From: Akkermansia sp.
Lineage (GTDB): Bacteria > Verrucomicrobiota > Verrucomicrobiia > Verrucomicrobiales > Akkermansiaceae
Assembly (NCBI GenBank): GCA_017477935.1
Contig: JAFVIC010000052.1
Coordinates: 1-33,778, forward strand
Direction: 5' to 3'
Length of the DNA stretch: 33,778 nt
Both the position numbers and the translations under genes were made by a program. Positions 1 through 7,806 of the stretch are shown here, piece by piece. How positions within the stretch are numbered: position 1 is the stretch's first letter; every line of letters starts with the position of its first letter. The notes below the pieces were generated by a model. It was not told where the DNA came from and made no database searches. It saw only the letters and a list, made by a program, of their open reading frames with translations.

Positions 1-228
1 CTCGCCGTGTGGGCCCACTGTCATACTTATCGCGTGGCGTGTGGAGCATTCCTGCACGAAGTTCTCCTTTATCACCACGGGGCGGTCGCTTGCTGTCTCG
101 CGTGCGAGGTAGGTGATACCGAACCCGCCGCGCCCCAGCTTGCGCTCGATGGTGAATCCCCTCAGCTCATACCCGGGCGGTAGCTCGGGGGTGGGAATAG
201 CAGTCTGTGCTGTAGGGGTATTACTCAT
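1..228 (-). CDS. Serine/threonine protein kinase, N-terminal part (cut by window edge)
   Basis: The minus-strand frame from ATG 228 is open to the window edge and gives 76 residues. A short Pro/Thr-rich lead is followed by a Hanks-type kinase start: glycine-rich loop GRGGFGITY at residues 32-40 and the ATP-anchoring lysine in VVIK (K54). The rest of the catalytic domain lies outside, so the HRD and DFG motifs cannot be checked. Proteins of this type phosphorylate Ser/Thr on target proteins. A PP2C-type phosphatase, the opposing activity, is encoded at 10.7 kb, though nothing links the two directly. The family call is firm; length, membrane anchoring and sensor domain are unknown. Confidence 0.85.
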   Translation of the reverse strand, partial: MSNTPTAQTAIPTPELPPGYELRGFTIERKLGRGGFGITYLARETASDRPVVIKENFVQECSTRHAISMTVGPHGE

Positions 229-326
229 GGCGCGCTGCAAGGGGAATAATACGATAGCAAGCGAAAATTCTGATGTTTGCGCTCGGCGTGGGGCGAAAGA
301 GATTAGCCGGGGCCGGAGCTGCTGTT

Positions 327-2825
327 TTATGCGGTTACGGTCACGATGGTGCGTGTGGCGGCGGGGCCGAGCAGGCGGGCGATGAAGTGCTGCATTTGCT
401 CGTGGGTTATGTCCTGCAGCAGCTCGGGGAGCTGCTCGGCGTAGTCCGGCGGCAGTCCGAGCAGGGTGTTGATGGCCATGGTGGAGCAAAGCTTGTCTGC
501 CGATTGCTCGGCCAGCAGGCGTGAGCTGAGTACGGTGGCACGTGCCCGCTCCAGAGCAGCCGGCGGCATGCCGTCTGCGGCCAGGCGGTCGAGCAGGTCG
601 AGCAGGGCGGCGCGGGCTTCGGGCATGGCCTGGGGGGAGGTGCCGAGGTAGAAGTACATGCAGCCGGCATCCGTCCCCTGCAGGGCGGCGGAGGCGGCGT
701 AGTAGGCGAGCCCGCGTTGCTCACGGATTTCGGTGAAGATGGGGCCTGCCATGTCGCGGCACCATTCATCGAAAATGAGTTGCAGGTGGTTGTCGGCAGC
801 GGTGGCAGTGCAGCCGGGTACAGCGAGGGCGAGCACGGCCTGTTCTTTGTCGCAGGTGATGGTAAGGTCGGCGGGTTGCTGCTGTGGTGTGGGGGTGAGC
901 GGGGCCGGTGCGCCGGCGGGCATGTCGGCGAAAAGTTCGCCGACGGCGCGGCAGATGGCGGCGGGGTCGAAGTCACCGCTGATGGCCAGCACGGCGTTGC
1001 GGCCGCACATCAGGGTGGCGTGGTGTTGCAGCAGGGCGGCACGGGTGAGGGATTGCACGCTTTCGGGGGTGCCGTCGGGGTGGTTGCCGTAGGATTGCGC
1101 CCCGAAACAGGCACGGCGCAGCTGCACGAAGGCAACGGCGGCGGGGTCCTCCCGGCTGTCGAGTATGTCGGCCACCATGTCTTCTTGCGCGGTGGCGATA
1201 GCCTCTTGTGGCAGGGTGGGGTGCAGGGCGGTGTCCGCCAGCAGGTCGAGCATGGTGAGGGCGTCTTCTGCCAGGGCGCGGGTTTTGAGCATGAGGGTGT
1301 TGTTTCCCGCGGTGCAGGATATGGTGCCGCCGAGCTCTTCGACGGTGTCTGCCAGCTGGGCTGCGGTGCGTGTGGGACTGCCCTTGAGCATGCACTCCGC
1401 CAGCAGGTTGTTGATACCGGCGGTCTGCTCATTTTCGGTGCGGCAACCGGCACCCAGGCAGAGCACGGTGCTCACCAGCGGTACCCGGTGGTCTTCGCGC
1501 AGTACCAGGCGCAGGCCGTTGGGCAGCTCATGCAGCACAGGGGTGGGGTGCTCGGCAGCAGCGGCGGCCGGGGGGGCGGCTGCATTGGTACCGGTGGGGT
1601 CCACGCTCACCACGGTCAGGCGCTCGGGGGTCAGGTAGGTGGCGGCCACCCGTGCCAGGTCGGCGGGGGTGACGTGGTTGAGAGCCTCGGCCCATTCGTC
1701 GCCGGCGGCGGCATTGCGCGAGTGGTGCCAGCTGATACCCAGCATAGAAGCGCAGCCCTGCACGGTGGAGAGCCCCTTGAGCCGCTGGGCACGCAGCTGG
1801 CGCCGGGCGCGCAGCACGCCGCGGGTGAAGTCGGCTTGCGGCAGGGTGGCGATGTAGTCGAGCAGGGCGGCCTGCAGTTCATCGCGCTGTTCGCGCTCGA
1901 CATCGGCCTCGATGACGAAGGCGCCCTCGCCCTGTTTGGCGGGGAGTATGGAGGTGTTCGTGTCGTGCGCGATGGCGCGTTCGTCGTGAAAGAGCTTGTA
2001 GAGCCAGGCGGCGCGACCGTCCCCCAGCACGGCGGAGAGCACGGAAATGGCAGCTGAGTCGGGGTGGGCGGTGTGGGGTATACGCCAGGCGAGCATCAGT
2101 GTGCTGGTGGGTTGGGCGAACTCGCAGCGGTGCAGGCGCTTGCCCCATTGGCGGGGCTCGGTGACGGGGGGAGGGGGCGGCGCGGGGGCCGGCGGTATGT
2201 CGGCCACGGCTTCTTCGAGCGCGGTGAAGACGGCCGCAGGCTCCACATTGCCCACGATGCACACGAACATGTTGCCGGGTGTATAGCGGCTGCTGTGGTA
2301 GCGGCACATGTCCGCGTGGCTCAGGCGGTCGAAGAGTTTCTGCTCGCCGATGACCGGCAGGCGGCGCGGGTGTACCTTGAAGAGGGTGCCGATGAGGGCG
2401 CGGTAGGCGGTGTCGCGCGGGTCGTCGTTGTACATGGCCATTTCGCGGCGTATGACCTCGCGCTCTTTTTCAAACTCACCCTCGGGGAAGGTGGGGCGGA
2501 ACACCAGCTGCATGAGGATGTGCAGGAACTGCTGCCATTGTGCCGAGGGACCGTCGATATGGTATACGGTGCGGTCGGTGGTGGTGTAGGCATTCCACAG
2601 GCCACCCAGGGCGGCGACCTCTTCGTTGAGTTGCTGGGCGCTGTACTCACCTGCGCCCTTGAACACCATGTGCTCCAGCAGGTGCGAAAGCCCCGCTCCG
2701 GCGTGCTCGCCCTCGTGCTCAGACCCCGTGCCGACCCACACCTGCACACTGACTACCGGGAAGGCCGCCTGGCGGCTCACGATAGCTGTCAACCCATTCC
2801 TGCATGTGTATACCTCTGCTTGCAT
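327..2825 (-). CDS. M16 family zinc metallopeptidase, two fused M16 domains
   Basis: An 832-residue protein of the insulinase/pitrilysin family. The first domain holds the inverted zinc motif HLLEH (H48, E51, H52 from the chosen start) and the downstream helix EREVIRREM that carries the third zinc ligand. The second domain, from about residue 440, begins with the typical LPNGLRLVLRED strand but has NLLAEC where HxxEH would be, so it is the usual non-catalytic half. No signal peptide is seen, so it may act in the cytoplasm. The frame stays open upstream to a TTG at 2861, but that TTG lies in the predicted -35 box. The ATG at 2825 lies 7 nt after a good -10 box and starts the protein exactly where M16 proteins normally begin (MQAEVYTCRNGL). 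ATGs at 2837 and 2834 are alternatives. Confidence 0.92.
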   Translation of the reverse strand: MQAEVYTCRNGLTAIVSRQAAFPVVSVQVWVGTGSEHEGEHAGAGLSHLLEHMVFKGAGEYSAQQLNEEVAALGGLWNAYTTTDRTVYHIDGPSAQWQQFLHILMQLVFRPTFPEGEFEKEREVIRREMAMYNDDPRDTAYRALIGTLFKVHPRRLPVIGEQKLFDRLSHADMCRYHSSRYTPGNMFVCIVGNVEPAAVFTALEEAVADIPPAPAPPPPPVTEPRQWGKRLHRCEFAQPTSTLMLAWRIPHTAHPDSAAISVLSAVLGDGRAAWLYKLFHDERAIAHDTNTSILPAKQGEGAFVIEADVEREQRDELQAALLDYIATLPQADFTRGVLRARRQLRAQRLKGLSTVQGCASMLGISWHHSRNAAAGDEWAEALNHVTPADLARVAATYLTPERLTVVSVDPTGTNAAAPPAAAAAEHPTPVLHELPNGLRLVLREDHRVPLVSTVLCLGAGCRTENEQTAGINNLLAECMLKGSPTRTAAQLADTVEELGGTISCTAGNNTLMLKTRALAEDALTMLDLLADTALHPTLPQEAIATAQEDMVADILDSREDPAAVAFVQLRRACFGAQSYGNHPDGTPESVQSLTRAALLQHHATLMCGRNAVLAISGDFDPAAICRAVGELFADMPAGAPAPLTPTPQQQPADLTITCDKEQAVLALAVPGCTATAADNHLQLIFDEWCRDMAGPIFTEIREQRGLAYYAASAALQGTDAGCMYFYLGTSPQAMPEARAALLDLLDRLAADGMPPAALERARATVLSSRLLAEQSADKLCSTMAINTLLGLPPDYAEQLPELLQDITHEQMQHFIARLLGPAATRTIVTVTA

Positions 2826-2832
2826 GGCCGAC

Positions 2833-2861
2833 ATCATACCTTTTTCTGTTCGCGGGCGCAA
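2833..2861 (-). promoter_or_regulatory. Predicted promoter of the M16 peptidase gene
   Basis: On the minus strand TTGCGC (2856-2861), a 17-nt spacer and TATGAT (2833-2838). Only 7 nt separate the -10 box from the ATG at 2825, so the transcript would begin at or next to the start codon. Confidence 0.55.
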
Positions 2862-2914
2862 GAAAAATCAAAACGGCGGCCGAAGGGAGGGATGCCCGGG
2901 TACTGTATACAATA

Positions 2915-2953
2915 CGACCCGGATTCGGGCACGTCAGGTGCGAATCCGGGTCG
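2915..2953 (-). terminator. Hairpin between fabD and the M16 gene
   Basis: Perfect 13-bp inverted repeat (2915-2927 and 2941-2953, arm CGACCCGGATTCG) with a 13-nt loop, just downstream of the fabD stop. No long T-run follows on the minus strand, so it may be a weak intrinsic terminator or an mRNA-end stabiliser. On the plus strand it is followed by GAAGATTTTTC. Confidence 0.6.
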
Positions 2954-2971
2954 GAAGATTTTTCGCAGAAA

Positions 2972-3901
2972 TCAGGCCTGAGCTTTAAGGGTCTCGATGG
3001 CGGCCTGCAGGGTGGGGACGTCTTCGATGGAGATGACGGTGACATCTTTGCAAATGCGCCCCATCATGCCGGCGAGGGTTTTGCCGGGACCCATTTCGAT
3101 GAAGAGGGTGTGGCCCTTTGCCACGAGGTCCTGCATGCTGGCAGCCCAGCGCACGGAGCCGCATACCTGAGCCCCGAGCATGGCGCGCACATCATCCGTG
3201 CCGGTGACGGGGCGTGCTTCGTAGTTGCAGTATACGGGGCAGGCGGGCATCTGCATGGTGGCAGCTGCGAGTTCGGGCAGCAGTTTTTCCTGAGCGCTCT
3301 TCATGTAGCGGCTGTGGTAGGCACCGGCTACGTTGAGTTTTTTGGCCAGCTTGAACCCGGCGGCCTTGGCACCGGCCACGGCTTTATCCACACCTTCAAC
3401 GGAGCCGCTCACCACGGTCTGACCGGGGCAGTTGAAGTTGGCCACGTCGATATCGCACTCCGCGGCCAGTTTCTGTACAGCCTCGTCATTCCCGCCAATC
3501 ATGGCAGCCATGGTGCTGGGGGCAGCCTGGCAGGCTTCCTCCATGTAAGCCCCGCGCTTCTGCACGATTTTCAGGCCGTCTTCCATGCTGAAGGTGCCTG
3601 CGGCGGCGTGAGCGGTGAATTCGCCCAGGCTCAGACCGGCGGCGGCCACCGGCTCAATCTCTACTTCGCTGCGCAGTATCTCCCACAGCGCCAGGCCGTG
3701 CAGGTAGAGTGCCGGCTGGCAGTTGCAGGTGCGCGTCAGCTCGGCGTCAGGGCCGTTGAACATGACATCGGTGAGCGAATAGCCCAGGGCGGCATCGGCG
3801 GCGTCCATCATGGCTTTGGCTGCCGGGTAGGTATCGTAAAGGTCTTTGCCCATGCCCACTTTCTGGGCACCCTGACCGGGGAAAAGGATAACTGCTTTCA
3901 T
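2972..3901 (-). CDS. fabD: Malonyl-CoA:ACP transacylase
   Basis: A 309-residue protein of normal FabD length. It transfers malonyl from CoA to acyl carrier protein for fatty acid synthesis in the cytoplasm. The N-terminal FPGQGAQ motif, the nucleophile elbow GLSLGEF (Ser91), the substrate-binding QKRGAYM stretch and the catalytic His in AGAYHSRYM are all present. The elbow has Leu where FabD proteins usually have His (GHSLGE). The gene stands alone, without neighbouring fabH, fabG or acpP. The start is the only reasonable ATG, and no Shine-Dalgarno sequence precedes it. Confidence 0.95.
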   Translation of the reverse strand: MKAVILFPGQGAQKVGMGKDLYDTYPAAKAMMDAADAALGYSLTDVMFNGPDAELTRTCNCQPALYLHGLALWEILRSEVEIEPVAAAGLSLGEFTAHAAAGTFSMEDGLKIVQKRGAYMEEACQAAPSTMAAMIGGNDEAVQKLAAECDIDVANFNCPGQTVVSGSVEGVDKAVAGAKAAGFKLAKKLNVAGAYHSRYMKSAQEKLLPELAAATMQMPACPVYCNYEARPVTGTDDVRAMLGAQVCGSVRWAASMQDLVAKGHTLFIEMGPGKTLAGMMGRICKDVTVISIEDVPTLQAAIETLKAQA

Positions 3902-3943
3902 GATTGTGAGTGTTGCAGGTGGTTATGTCTGTCTGCTGTGAGC

Positions 3944-3972
3944 ATGGTAGCGCATGCAGCGCCCGAGGTCAA
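3944..3972 (-). promoter_or_regulatory. Predicted fabD promoter
   Basis: Minus strand TTGACC (3967-3972), a 17-nt spacer and TACCAT (3944-3949). The implied 5' leader is about 35 nt and has no purine-rich ribosome-binding site. Confidence 0.7.
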
Positions 3973-3981
3973 GAAAAAATG

Positions 3982-4284
3982 ATGAAAATGTAGAGTGGGC
4001 TATAGGTTTCTCGCCAAGATGTTACATGCGGTCGGAGTGGGTGCCGGGGTAATGGTGCAGGGTGGATATGAGGGTATTTTATTCGGATGTCGCATGTTAA
4101 GCATTATAATGGATTGCAGGTGAGATGATTGTTTTGAAGGTGACAGGTGGTGTGTGACGTGTATTATATACATTGAGGCAACAATGGGGGGGTAAGCGGT
4201 GCAGATGTGGGGTAAATATGAAGGAAAAAGTAAAAAAATACCATGATTACGAAAATAAAGCTTGCTAAATGTGTCTTATAAATG
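3982..4284. other. Intergenic region without a recognised gene
   Basis: About 300 nt, AT-rich toward its right end, between fabD and the HTH gene. It holds a weak inverted pair (ACATGCG near 4023, CGCATGT near 4089) and an insignificant 16-codon plus-strand ORF near 4218. No RNA gene or convincing coding signal was found. Confidence 0.5.
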
Positions 4285-4312
4285 TAGACTGGACTCACCA
4301 CACAATTACAAT
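4285..4312 (+). promoter_or_regulatory. Possible promoter of the HTH gene
   Basis: TAGACT (4285-4290), a 16-nt spacer and TACAAT (4307-4312), 12 nt before the preferred ATG at 4325. The -35 box matches the consensus at 4 of 6 positions. Confidence 0.4.
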
Positions 4313-4324
4313 TATTTTTTTGCC

Positions 4325-4729
4325 ATGAAGGAACGTGCTAGTTATACACCGGAAGAGAAATTGGAAATCATCAAGGCTATTTTTTCCAAGAAGGTTTCCA
4401 TCCAAACCATTGCGAAAGAGAAAGGCATAGCTCCCACTCTGATATCGCTGTGGAAGAAACAGGCCGAGGAAGCCATGGAGGCTCGTTTCCAGCCCCAGCC
4501 CAAGGGGCGCCGCAAGTCTGTGCCGGTTGCTGCTGCTCCCAGCGAGAGTGACCGCACGCTGAAGAACGACGCTCGCAAAGCCAAGATAAAGGCTGCCCAC
4601 CTGGAGAGCTCACTGCGCGAGGCCAAGGCTCGCTGCGCTAAGCTCGAAGAGCAGGTCGCCACTATGGCAGCCACCTTCGGCTGCCGCCTGGTGAAGGTAC
4701 GCACCCCCCGCAAGTCCCGCAAGGGTTGA
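4325..4729 (+). CDS. Orphan IS3 OrfA-like helix-turn-helix protein
   Basis: A 134-residue protein. Residues 1-45 (MKERASYTPEEKLEII, then IQTIAKEKGIAPTLISLWKK) match the HTH of IS3-family OrfA proteins, which bind transposon ends. A basic Ala/Pro linker follows, then a charged heptad-like stretch (about 85-120, LESSLREAKARCAKLEEQV) that fits the OrfA dimerisation coiled coil. The tail is basic. No OrfB/DDE gene, slippery A-run or terminal inverted repeat lies nearby, and the gene ends in its own strong terminator. It is therefore either a remnant or a domesticated DNA-binding protein. The ATG at 4325 is chosen over a TTG at 4262 because similarity begins there. No ribosome-binding site is seen. 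Confidence 0.75.
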   Translation: MKERASYTPEEKLEIIKAIFSKKVSIQTIAKEKGIAPTLISLWKKQAEEAMEARFQPQPKGRRKSVPVAAAPSESDRTLKNDARKAKIKAAHLESSLREAKARCAKLEEQVATMAATFGCRLVKVRTPRKSRKG

Positions 4730-4767
4730 GCCGGGCTGTGGCCGACAGGCTGCTGATATTTTTTCTT

Positions 4768-4779
4768 CCCCCCCCCCCC
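4768..4779 (+). repeat. Poly-C tract (12 C) entering a terminator stem
   Basis: Twelve consecutive C residues; the last four (4776-4779) form the base of the terminator stem that follows. Tract length could vary by slippage. Confidence 0.9.
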
Positions 4780-4812
4780 GCAGTTACCGTTTACGGGTAA
4801 CTGCGGGGTTTT
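4776..4812 (+). terminator. Intrinsic terminator of the HTH gene
   Basis: 13-bp stem (4776-4788 with 4796-4808, arm CCCCGCAGTTACC), 7-nt loop, then TTTT. Confidence 0.85.
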
Positions 4813-4848
4813 GCCGTAAAAGGTCTGGTTCATAGCATGTGTATTGTA

Positions 4849-4880
4849 ACACAAACTTTCCGAAGGCGGGGAGTTTGTGT
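4849..4880. repeat. Inverted repeat upstream of the Prc-like gene
   Basis: ACACAAACT (4849-4857) and AGTTTGTGT (4872-4880), 14 nt apart, about 130 nt upstream of the protease start. It has operator-like size, or could be an RNA hairpin. No T-run follows. Confidence 0.45.
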
Positions 4881-5008
4881 CATTAAGATGCATTTAGATA
4901 GACATTGCAGTAAAGATGAGTAAAATAAAGCAACGAGTCGTCGGATGTGGTGTGCCTGAATGTGTAACCATGTATCACCTGTCCGCTATTCCTATAGTGA
5001 AAAGAATT

Positions 5009-7228
5009 ATGAAAATTCTCCCCCTCAAAGAATGGACCCGCCGTCTGGGTGTGCTGGCTTTCAGTGCCACGGCGGCCTTGGTTTCGTGCGCGCCTGTCAG
5101 TCAGGCCGCACCGGATTATGACCAGATAGGCAAGCAGTTTTCGCTGGTGCTACAGAACGCTCACTTCACGCGCGGGCGTTTCTCGCAGAAGATGTATGAG
5201 AAGTTTCTGGAGAGTTACCTGCGCAATGTAGACCCGCAGCGCCTGTACTTCAGCGAGGAAGATGTGCAGATGCTGCGCGAGCGCTACGGTACCTCCTTCG
5301 GCGATTATCTGCTTGCGAGCGAGACTCGCACGCTGGCAGTAGAGCTTTACACGGAGTATTCGACCCGCGCGCTCCACCACATTGCTCAGGCGGAGAAGAG
5401 GCTCAAGGAGTATGAGAAGCAGCTGCCGGCCTTCGATTCCGACCGTACGACCCCGCGCTCTCGCCGCAAACTGCCCCGTGCTGCCAACAAGGCTGCCCTT
5501 GAGCAGGCTTGGCGTGATATGGTAGATGACATGGTGCTCACTGAGGTGCTGCGCCGTGAAAATGTGGCTCGTCTGGCCGCCGAAAAGGGCAAACCTGACC
5601 CGAACGCCAATGAGTTGCCCGTAGCAGAAAAACTTCAGGCCCGCATTAAGCGCCTGCGCAACGAGGTGCAGGAGGCCGACACCGATGATATGGTGGCCAA
5701 GCTTCTCAATGCCGTTGCGCTTTCCTACGACCCGCACAGCGATTATATGGGTGCGCGCGAGGAGCAGCGCTTTAAGGATATGATTAAGGCTTCCATCGTC
5801 GGTATCGGCGCTCAGCTGCGTGAGGATGACGATGGCTCTACCCGTATCGAAGGTATTGTGAAGGGTGGCCCGGCTGCCAAGAGCGGCCAGCTGAAGCTCG
5901 GCGACAGGATTGTGGCTGTGGATAGTGCCAACACCGGCAATTGGACCGATATCATGTACCTGAGCATCGACAAGGTGGTTGACCTCATTCGCGGCAAGAA
6001 GGGCGTGCCCGTCCGCCTGCGTGTGCTGAATGCCGAGAGCGGCGAGCAGAAAGAGGTTGTCATTGTGCGTGACGAGGTGCCCATGTCCGAATCTCTGGCC
6101 AGTGCCAAGGTGGTTGATGTGCACCGCGAGGGGAAGGAACCCTATCGTGTGGGTATTCTGACCCTGCCTTCCTTCTACATTGACCTGGATAGCGGTGATG
6201 TACGCTGCGCAAGCGATGTCAAGAAGCTCCTTCAGCGCATGAACAAAGAGGGCGTGAAGGGCCTGGTGGTGGATTTGCGTTTCAACGGCGGCGGTTCGCT
6301 CGATGAGGTGCGCAAGATGGTCGGTTTCTTCACCGGTGCCGGCCCCGTGGTGCAGGTGCGTGATTCCCGCGGGCATATCGAGCGCCTGACCGTGAGCGGT
6401 CGCCAGCTCTTCAAGGGCGAGGTGGTCGTCATCACCAACAAGCTCAGCGCTTCGGCCTCCGAGATTTTTGCCGGCGCTATGGCCGACTATGGTCGCGCCG
6501 TCATCGTGGGCGATGAGTCCACCTACGGCAAGGGTACCGTGCAGATTCCCCGCAGCCTGTCCGACTACATGCCCTACTTTGCCTCGCAAGAGGGGTGCGG
6601 CATGATTAAGGTGACCGTGCAGAAGTTCTACCGCATCAACGGCGCCTCGACCCAGCTGAAGGGTGTGGAGAGCGATATCGTGCTGCCCATGTCGACAGCG
6701 GCGCTGCCGATTGGCGAGGCTGAGATGGACTACGCCATGCCTTACGACGAAATTGCCCCCGCCGGTCACTATGTGAAGAACCCGCACCTGGCACGTATTC
6801 TGCCTGAGTTGCGCCGCCGCAGCGCCATTCGCGTGGCCGGTGACAAGGATTTGCAGTACAGCAAGTGGTTTATTGACTACCGCCGTCGCATTACGGAGCA
6901 GAATACCGACTCTCTCAATAAGGAGGTACGCCGTAAGGAGGACGCCGAGTTGCGCCGAATTCAGCGCGCTAATGATGAGGAGCGCAAGCCCCGCTATGCC
7001 GCCATGGCTGAGCAGGACGCCCGCAACTTCACCATCTACCGCCTGACCCTGGATGACGTGCAGGCCGACAAGCTGCCTATTGCCAGCAAGGACGATGAAG
7101 AGAAGTACATGGAGTCCGCCGAAGACCCTGAGGAGGCACTGGAGGACGATGTGGATTACCCCTCGAACCTTGATCCCATTTTACGCGAGGCGCTCCATAT
7201 CGTGCGCGATATGATGGATTTGCGCTGA
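5009..7228 (+). CDS. prc: Tail-specific (C-terminal processing) protease, S41A family
   Basis: A 739-residue Prc/Tsp-type protease that would cleave proteins in the periplasm from their C-termini. It has a signal peptide ending near LVSCAP (possible lipobox), a long N-terminal helical domain, a PDZ domain (IVGIGAQLRED to GGPAAKSGQLKLGDRI) and the S41 core. The Ser-Lys dyad is visible: SASASEIFAG (Ser about 482) and STYGKGTVQ (Lys about 508). A charged C-terminal domain follows, as in long E. coli-type Prc. The frame is open from 4916; the ATG at 5009 is preferred because it opens directly into a signal peptide, and a TATAGT (4993-4998) lies 10 nt before it, without a clear -35 box. It is a single-gene unit with its own terminator. 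Confidence 0.93.
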   Translation: MKILPLKEWTRRLGVLAFSATAALVSCAPVSQAAPDYDQIGKQFSLVLQNAHFTRGRFSQKMYEKFLESYLRNVDPQRLYFSEEDVQMLRERYGTSFGDYLLASETRTLAVELYTEYSTRALHHIAQAEKRLKEYEKQLPAFDSDRTTPRSRRKLPRAANKAALEQAWRDMVDDMVLTEVLRRENVARLAAEKGKPDPNANELPVAEKLQARIKRLRNEVQEADTDDMVAKLLNAVALSYDPHSDYMGAREEQRFKDMIKASIVGIGAQLREDDDGSTRIEGIVKGGPAAKSGQLKLGDRIVAVDSANTGNWTDIMYLSIDKVVDLIRGKKGVPVRLRVLNAESGEQKEVVIVRDEVPMSESLASAKVVDVHREGKEPYRVGILTLPSFYIDLDSGDVRCASDVKKLLQRMNKEGVKGLVVDLRFNGGGSLDEVRKMVGFFTGAGPVVQVRDSRGHIERLTVSGRQLFKGEVVVITNKLSASASEIFAGAMADYGRAVIVGDESTYGKGTVQIPRSLSDYMPYFASQEGCGMIKVTVQKFYRINGASTQLKGVESDIVLPMSTAALPIGEAEMDYAMPYDEIAPAGHYVKNPHLARILPELRRRSAIRVAGDKDLQYSKWFIDYRRRITEQNTDSLNKEVRRKEDAELRRIQRANDEERKPRYAAMAEQDARNFTIYRLTLDDVQADKLPIASKDDEEKYMESAEDPEEALEDDVDYPSNLDPILREALHIVRDMMDLR

Positions 7229-7260
7229 GCTCTCCCGCAAGCGGATTAAACAATCAGCGG

Positions 7261-7299
7261 AAGGCCCCTGCAACACTGTTATGTTGCAGGGGCCTTTCA
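7261..7299 (+). terminator. Intrinsic terminator of the Prc-like gene
   Basis: 14-bp perfect stem (7261-7274 with 7283-7296, arm AAGGCCCCTGCAAC), 8-nt loop, short T-run. It lies 32 nt after the stop codon. Confidence 0.85.
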
Positions 7300-7471
7300 A
7301 ATTTCCTCATCGGAGCATAGAGGAAGTAAAACGATCAAGAATCAACACTTTACAGCGCGCGGGGTGCTTTTTGTACACCCTCGGGCGGGATTGATATTTT
7401 TTTTGAGGCGGACAGTAGCGGACGGGGGCACGATATTTTAGGGAGGTTAATAGATGAGCCCGGGCGGCGGA

Positions 7472-7741
7472 TTATTCGGGTGTGGCATTCTTGCGGGGGC
7501 GGCCACGGGGGCGGCCACGGGGGCGGCGCGGTGCGGGGAGCTCCGGTGGCGGGCTGCCGGCCGGGTGGCGGTGGATGTCAGTGCGCACGGTGTAGCCCGC
7601 GGCGGCAAGCTCACGGCGCAGCAATTGCAGCAGCAGGGCGGTGGCCGTCATGCCACGGCTTGCTGCCAGGGCTTGCAGGTCTTCCGCCTCGCCCGGGGCT
7701 ATGCGAAAGGCAAATAGCTTCTTCTGTTCTTTCTCTTCCAT
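7472..7741 (-). CDS. Small ribbon-helix-helix protein with AT-hook-like tail
   Basis: An 89-residue protein. Residues 1-45 fit an Arc/CopG-type ribbon-helix-helix: a beta strand (KKLFAFRIAP), a helix (GEAEDLQALAASRG) and a second helix (TATALLLQLLRREL). The C-terminus is Pro/Arg-rich and holds three overlapping RPRG/GRP units, the AT-hook core that binds the minor groove of AT-rich DNA. This tail is encoded by tandem 12-bp repeats at about 7495-7527. The ATG at 7741 is preceded by a purine run (AGAAAGAGAG); an in-frame TTG at 7768 falls in the terminator T-run and is unlikely. A strong terminator and structured RNA lie directly upstream on the same strand, suggesting attenuation. The partner DNA is unknown; the adjacent AT-rich island is an obvious candidate. 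Confidence 0.75.
   Translation of the reverse strand: MEEKEQKKLFAFRIAPGEAEDLQALAASRGMTATALLLQLLRRELAAAGYTVRTDIHRHPAGSPPPELPAPRRPRGRPRGRPRKNATPE
7495..7527. repeat. Tandem 12-bp repeats encoding the AT-hook tail
   Basis: The unit GGGGGCGGCCAC occurs twice plus a partial third copy. Each unit encodes four residues of the R-P-R-G repeat on the minus strand. Confidence 0.8.
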
Positions 7742-7766
7742 GGTGTTAGCTCTCTTTCTACGGCGC

Positions 7767-7806
7767 AAAAAAAAGGCGGCCTTTACGGGGCAATCGTAAA
7801 GGCCGC
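7767..7806 (-). terminator. Strong terminator just upstream of the RHH gene
   Basis: 12-bp perfect stem (7776-7787 with 7795-7806, arm GCGGCCTTTACG on the plus strand), 7-nt loop, and on the minus strand a T-run of 8 (7774-7767). It ends 25 nt before the RHH ATG, in the place of an attenuator. Confidence 0.88.

Noticed and set aside
717..2057. Plus-strand open frame of about 445 codons antisense to the M16 peptidase
   Set aside because: Low-complexity Gly/Gln/His sequence with no recognisable family.
1500..2800. Second M16 domain lacking HxxEH as a sign of gene decay
   Set aside because: A non-catalytic C-terminal half is normal for fused M16 peptidases.
4218..4269. 16-codon plus-strand ORF before the HTH gene
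   Set aside because: Lys-rich, in AT-rich DNA, without a clear ribosome-binding site or promoter; compatible with chance.
5150..6787. Minus-strand open frame of about 545 codons antisense to the Prc-like gene
   Set aside because: Leu/His/Ala-rich shadow; the S41 protease motifs lie on the plus strand.
7495..7527. CRISPR-like short tandem repeats
   Set aside because: Units are contiguous without spacers and encode the AT-hook tail.
7454..7717. Plus-strand 87-codon frame with a good Shine-Dalgarno (AGGGAGG) opposite the RHH gene
   Set aside because: Its sequence is repetitive Gly/Ala/Gln, whereas the minus strand has a coherent RHH domain. The SD-like purine run was judged fortuitous, though expression data could reopen this.
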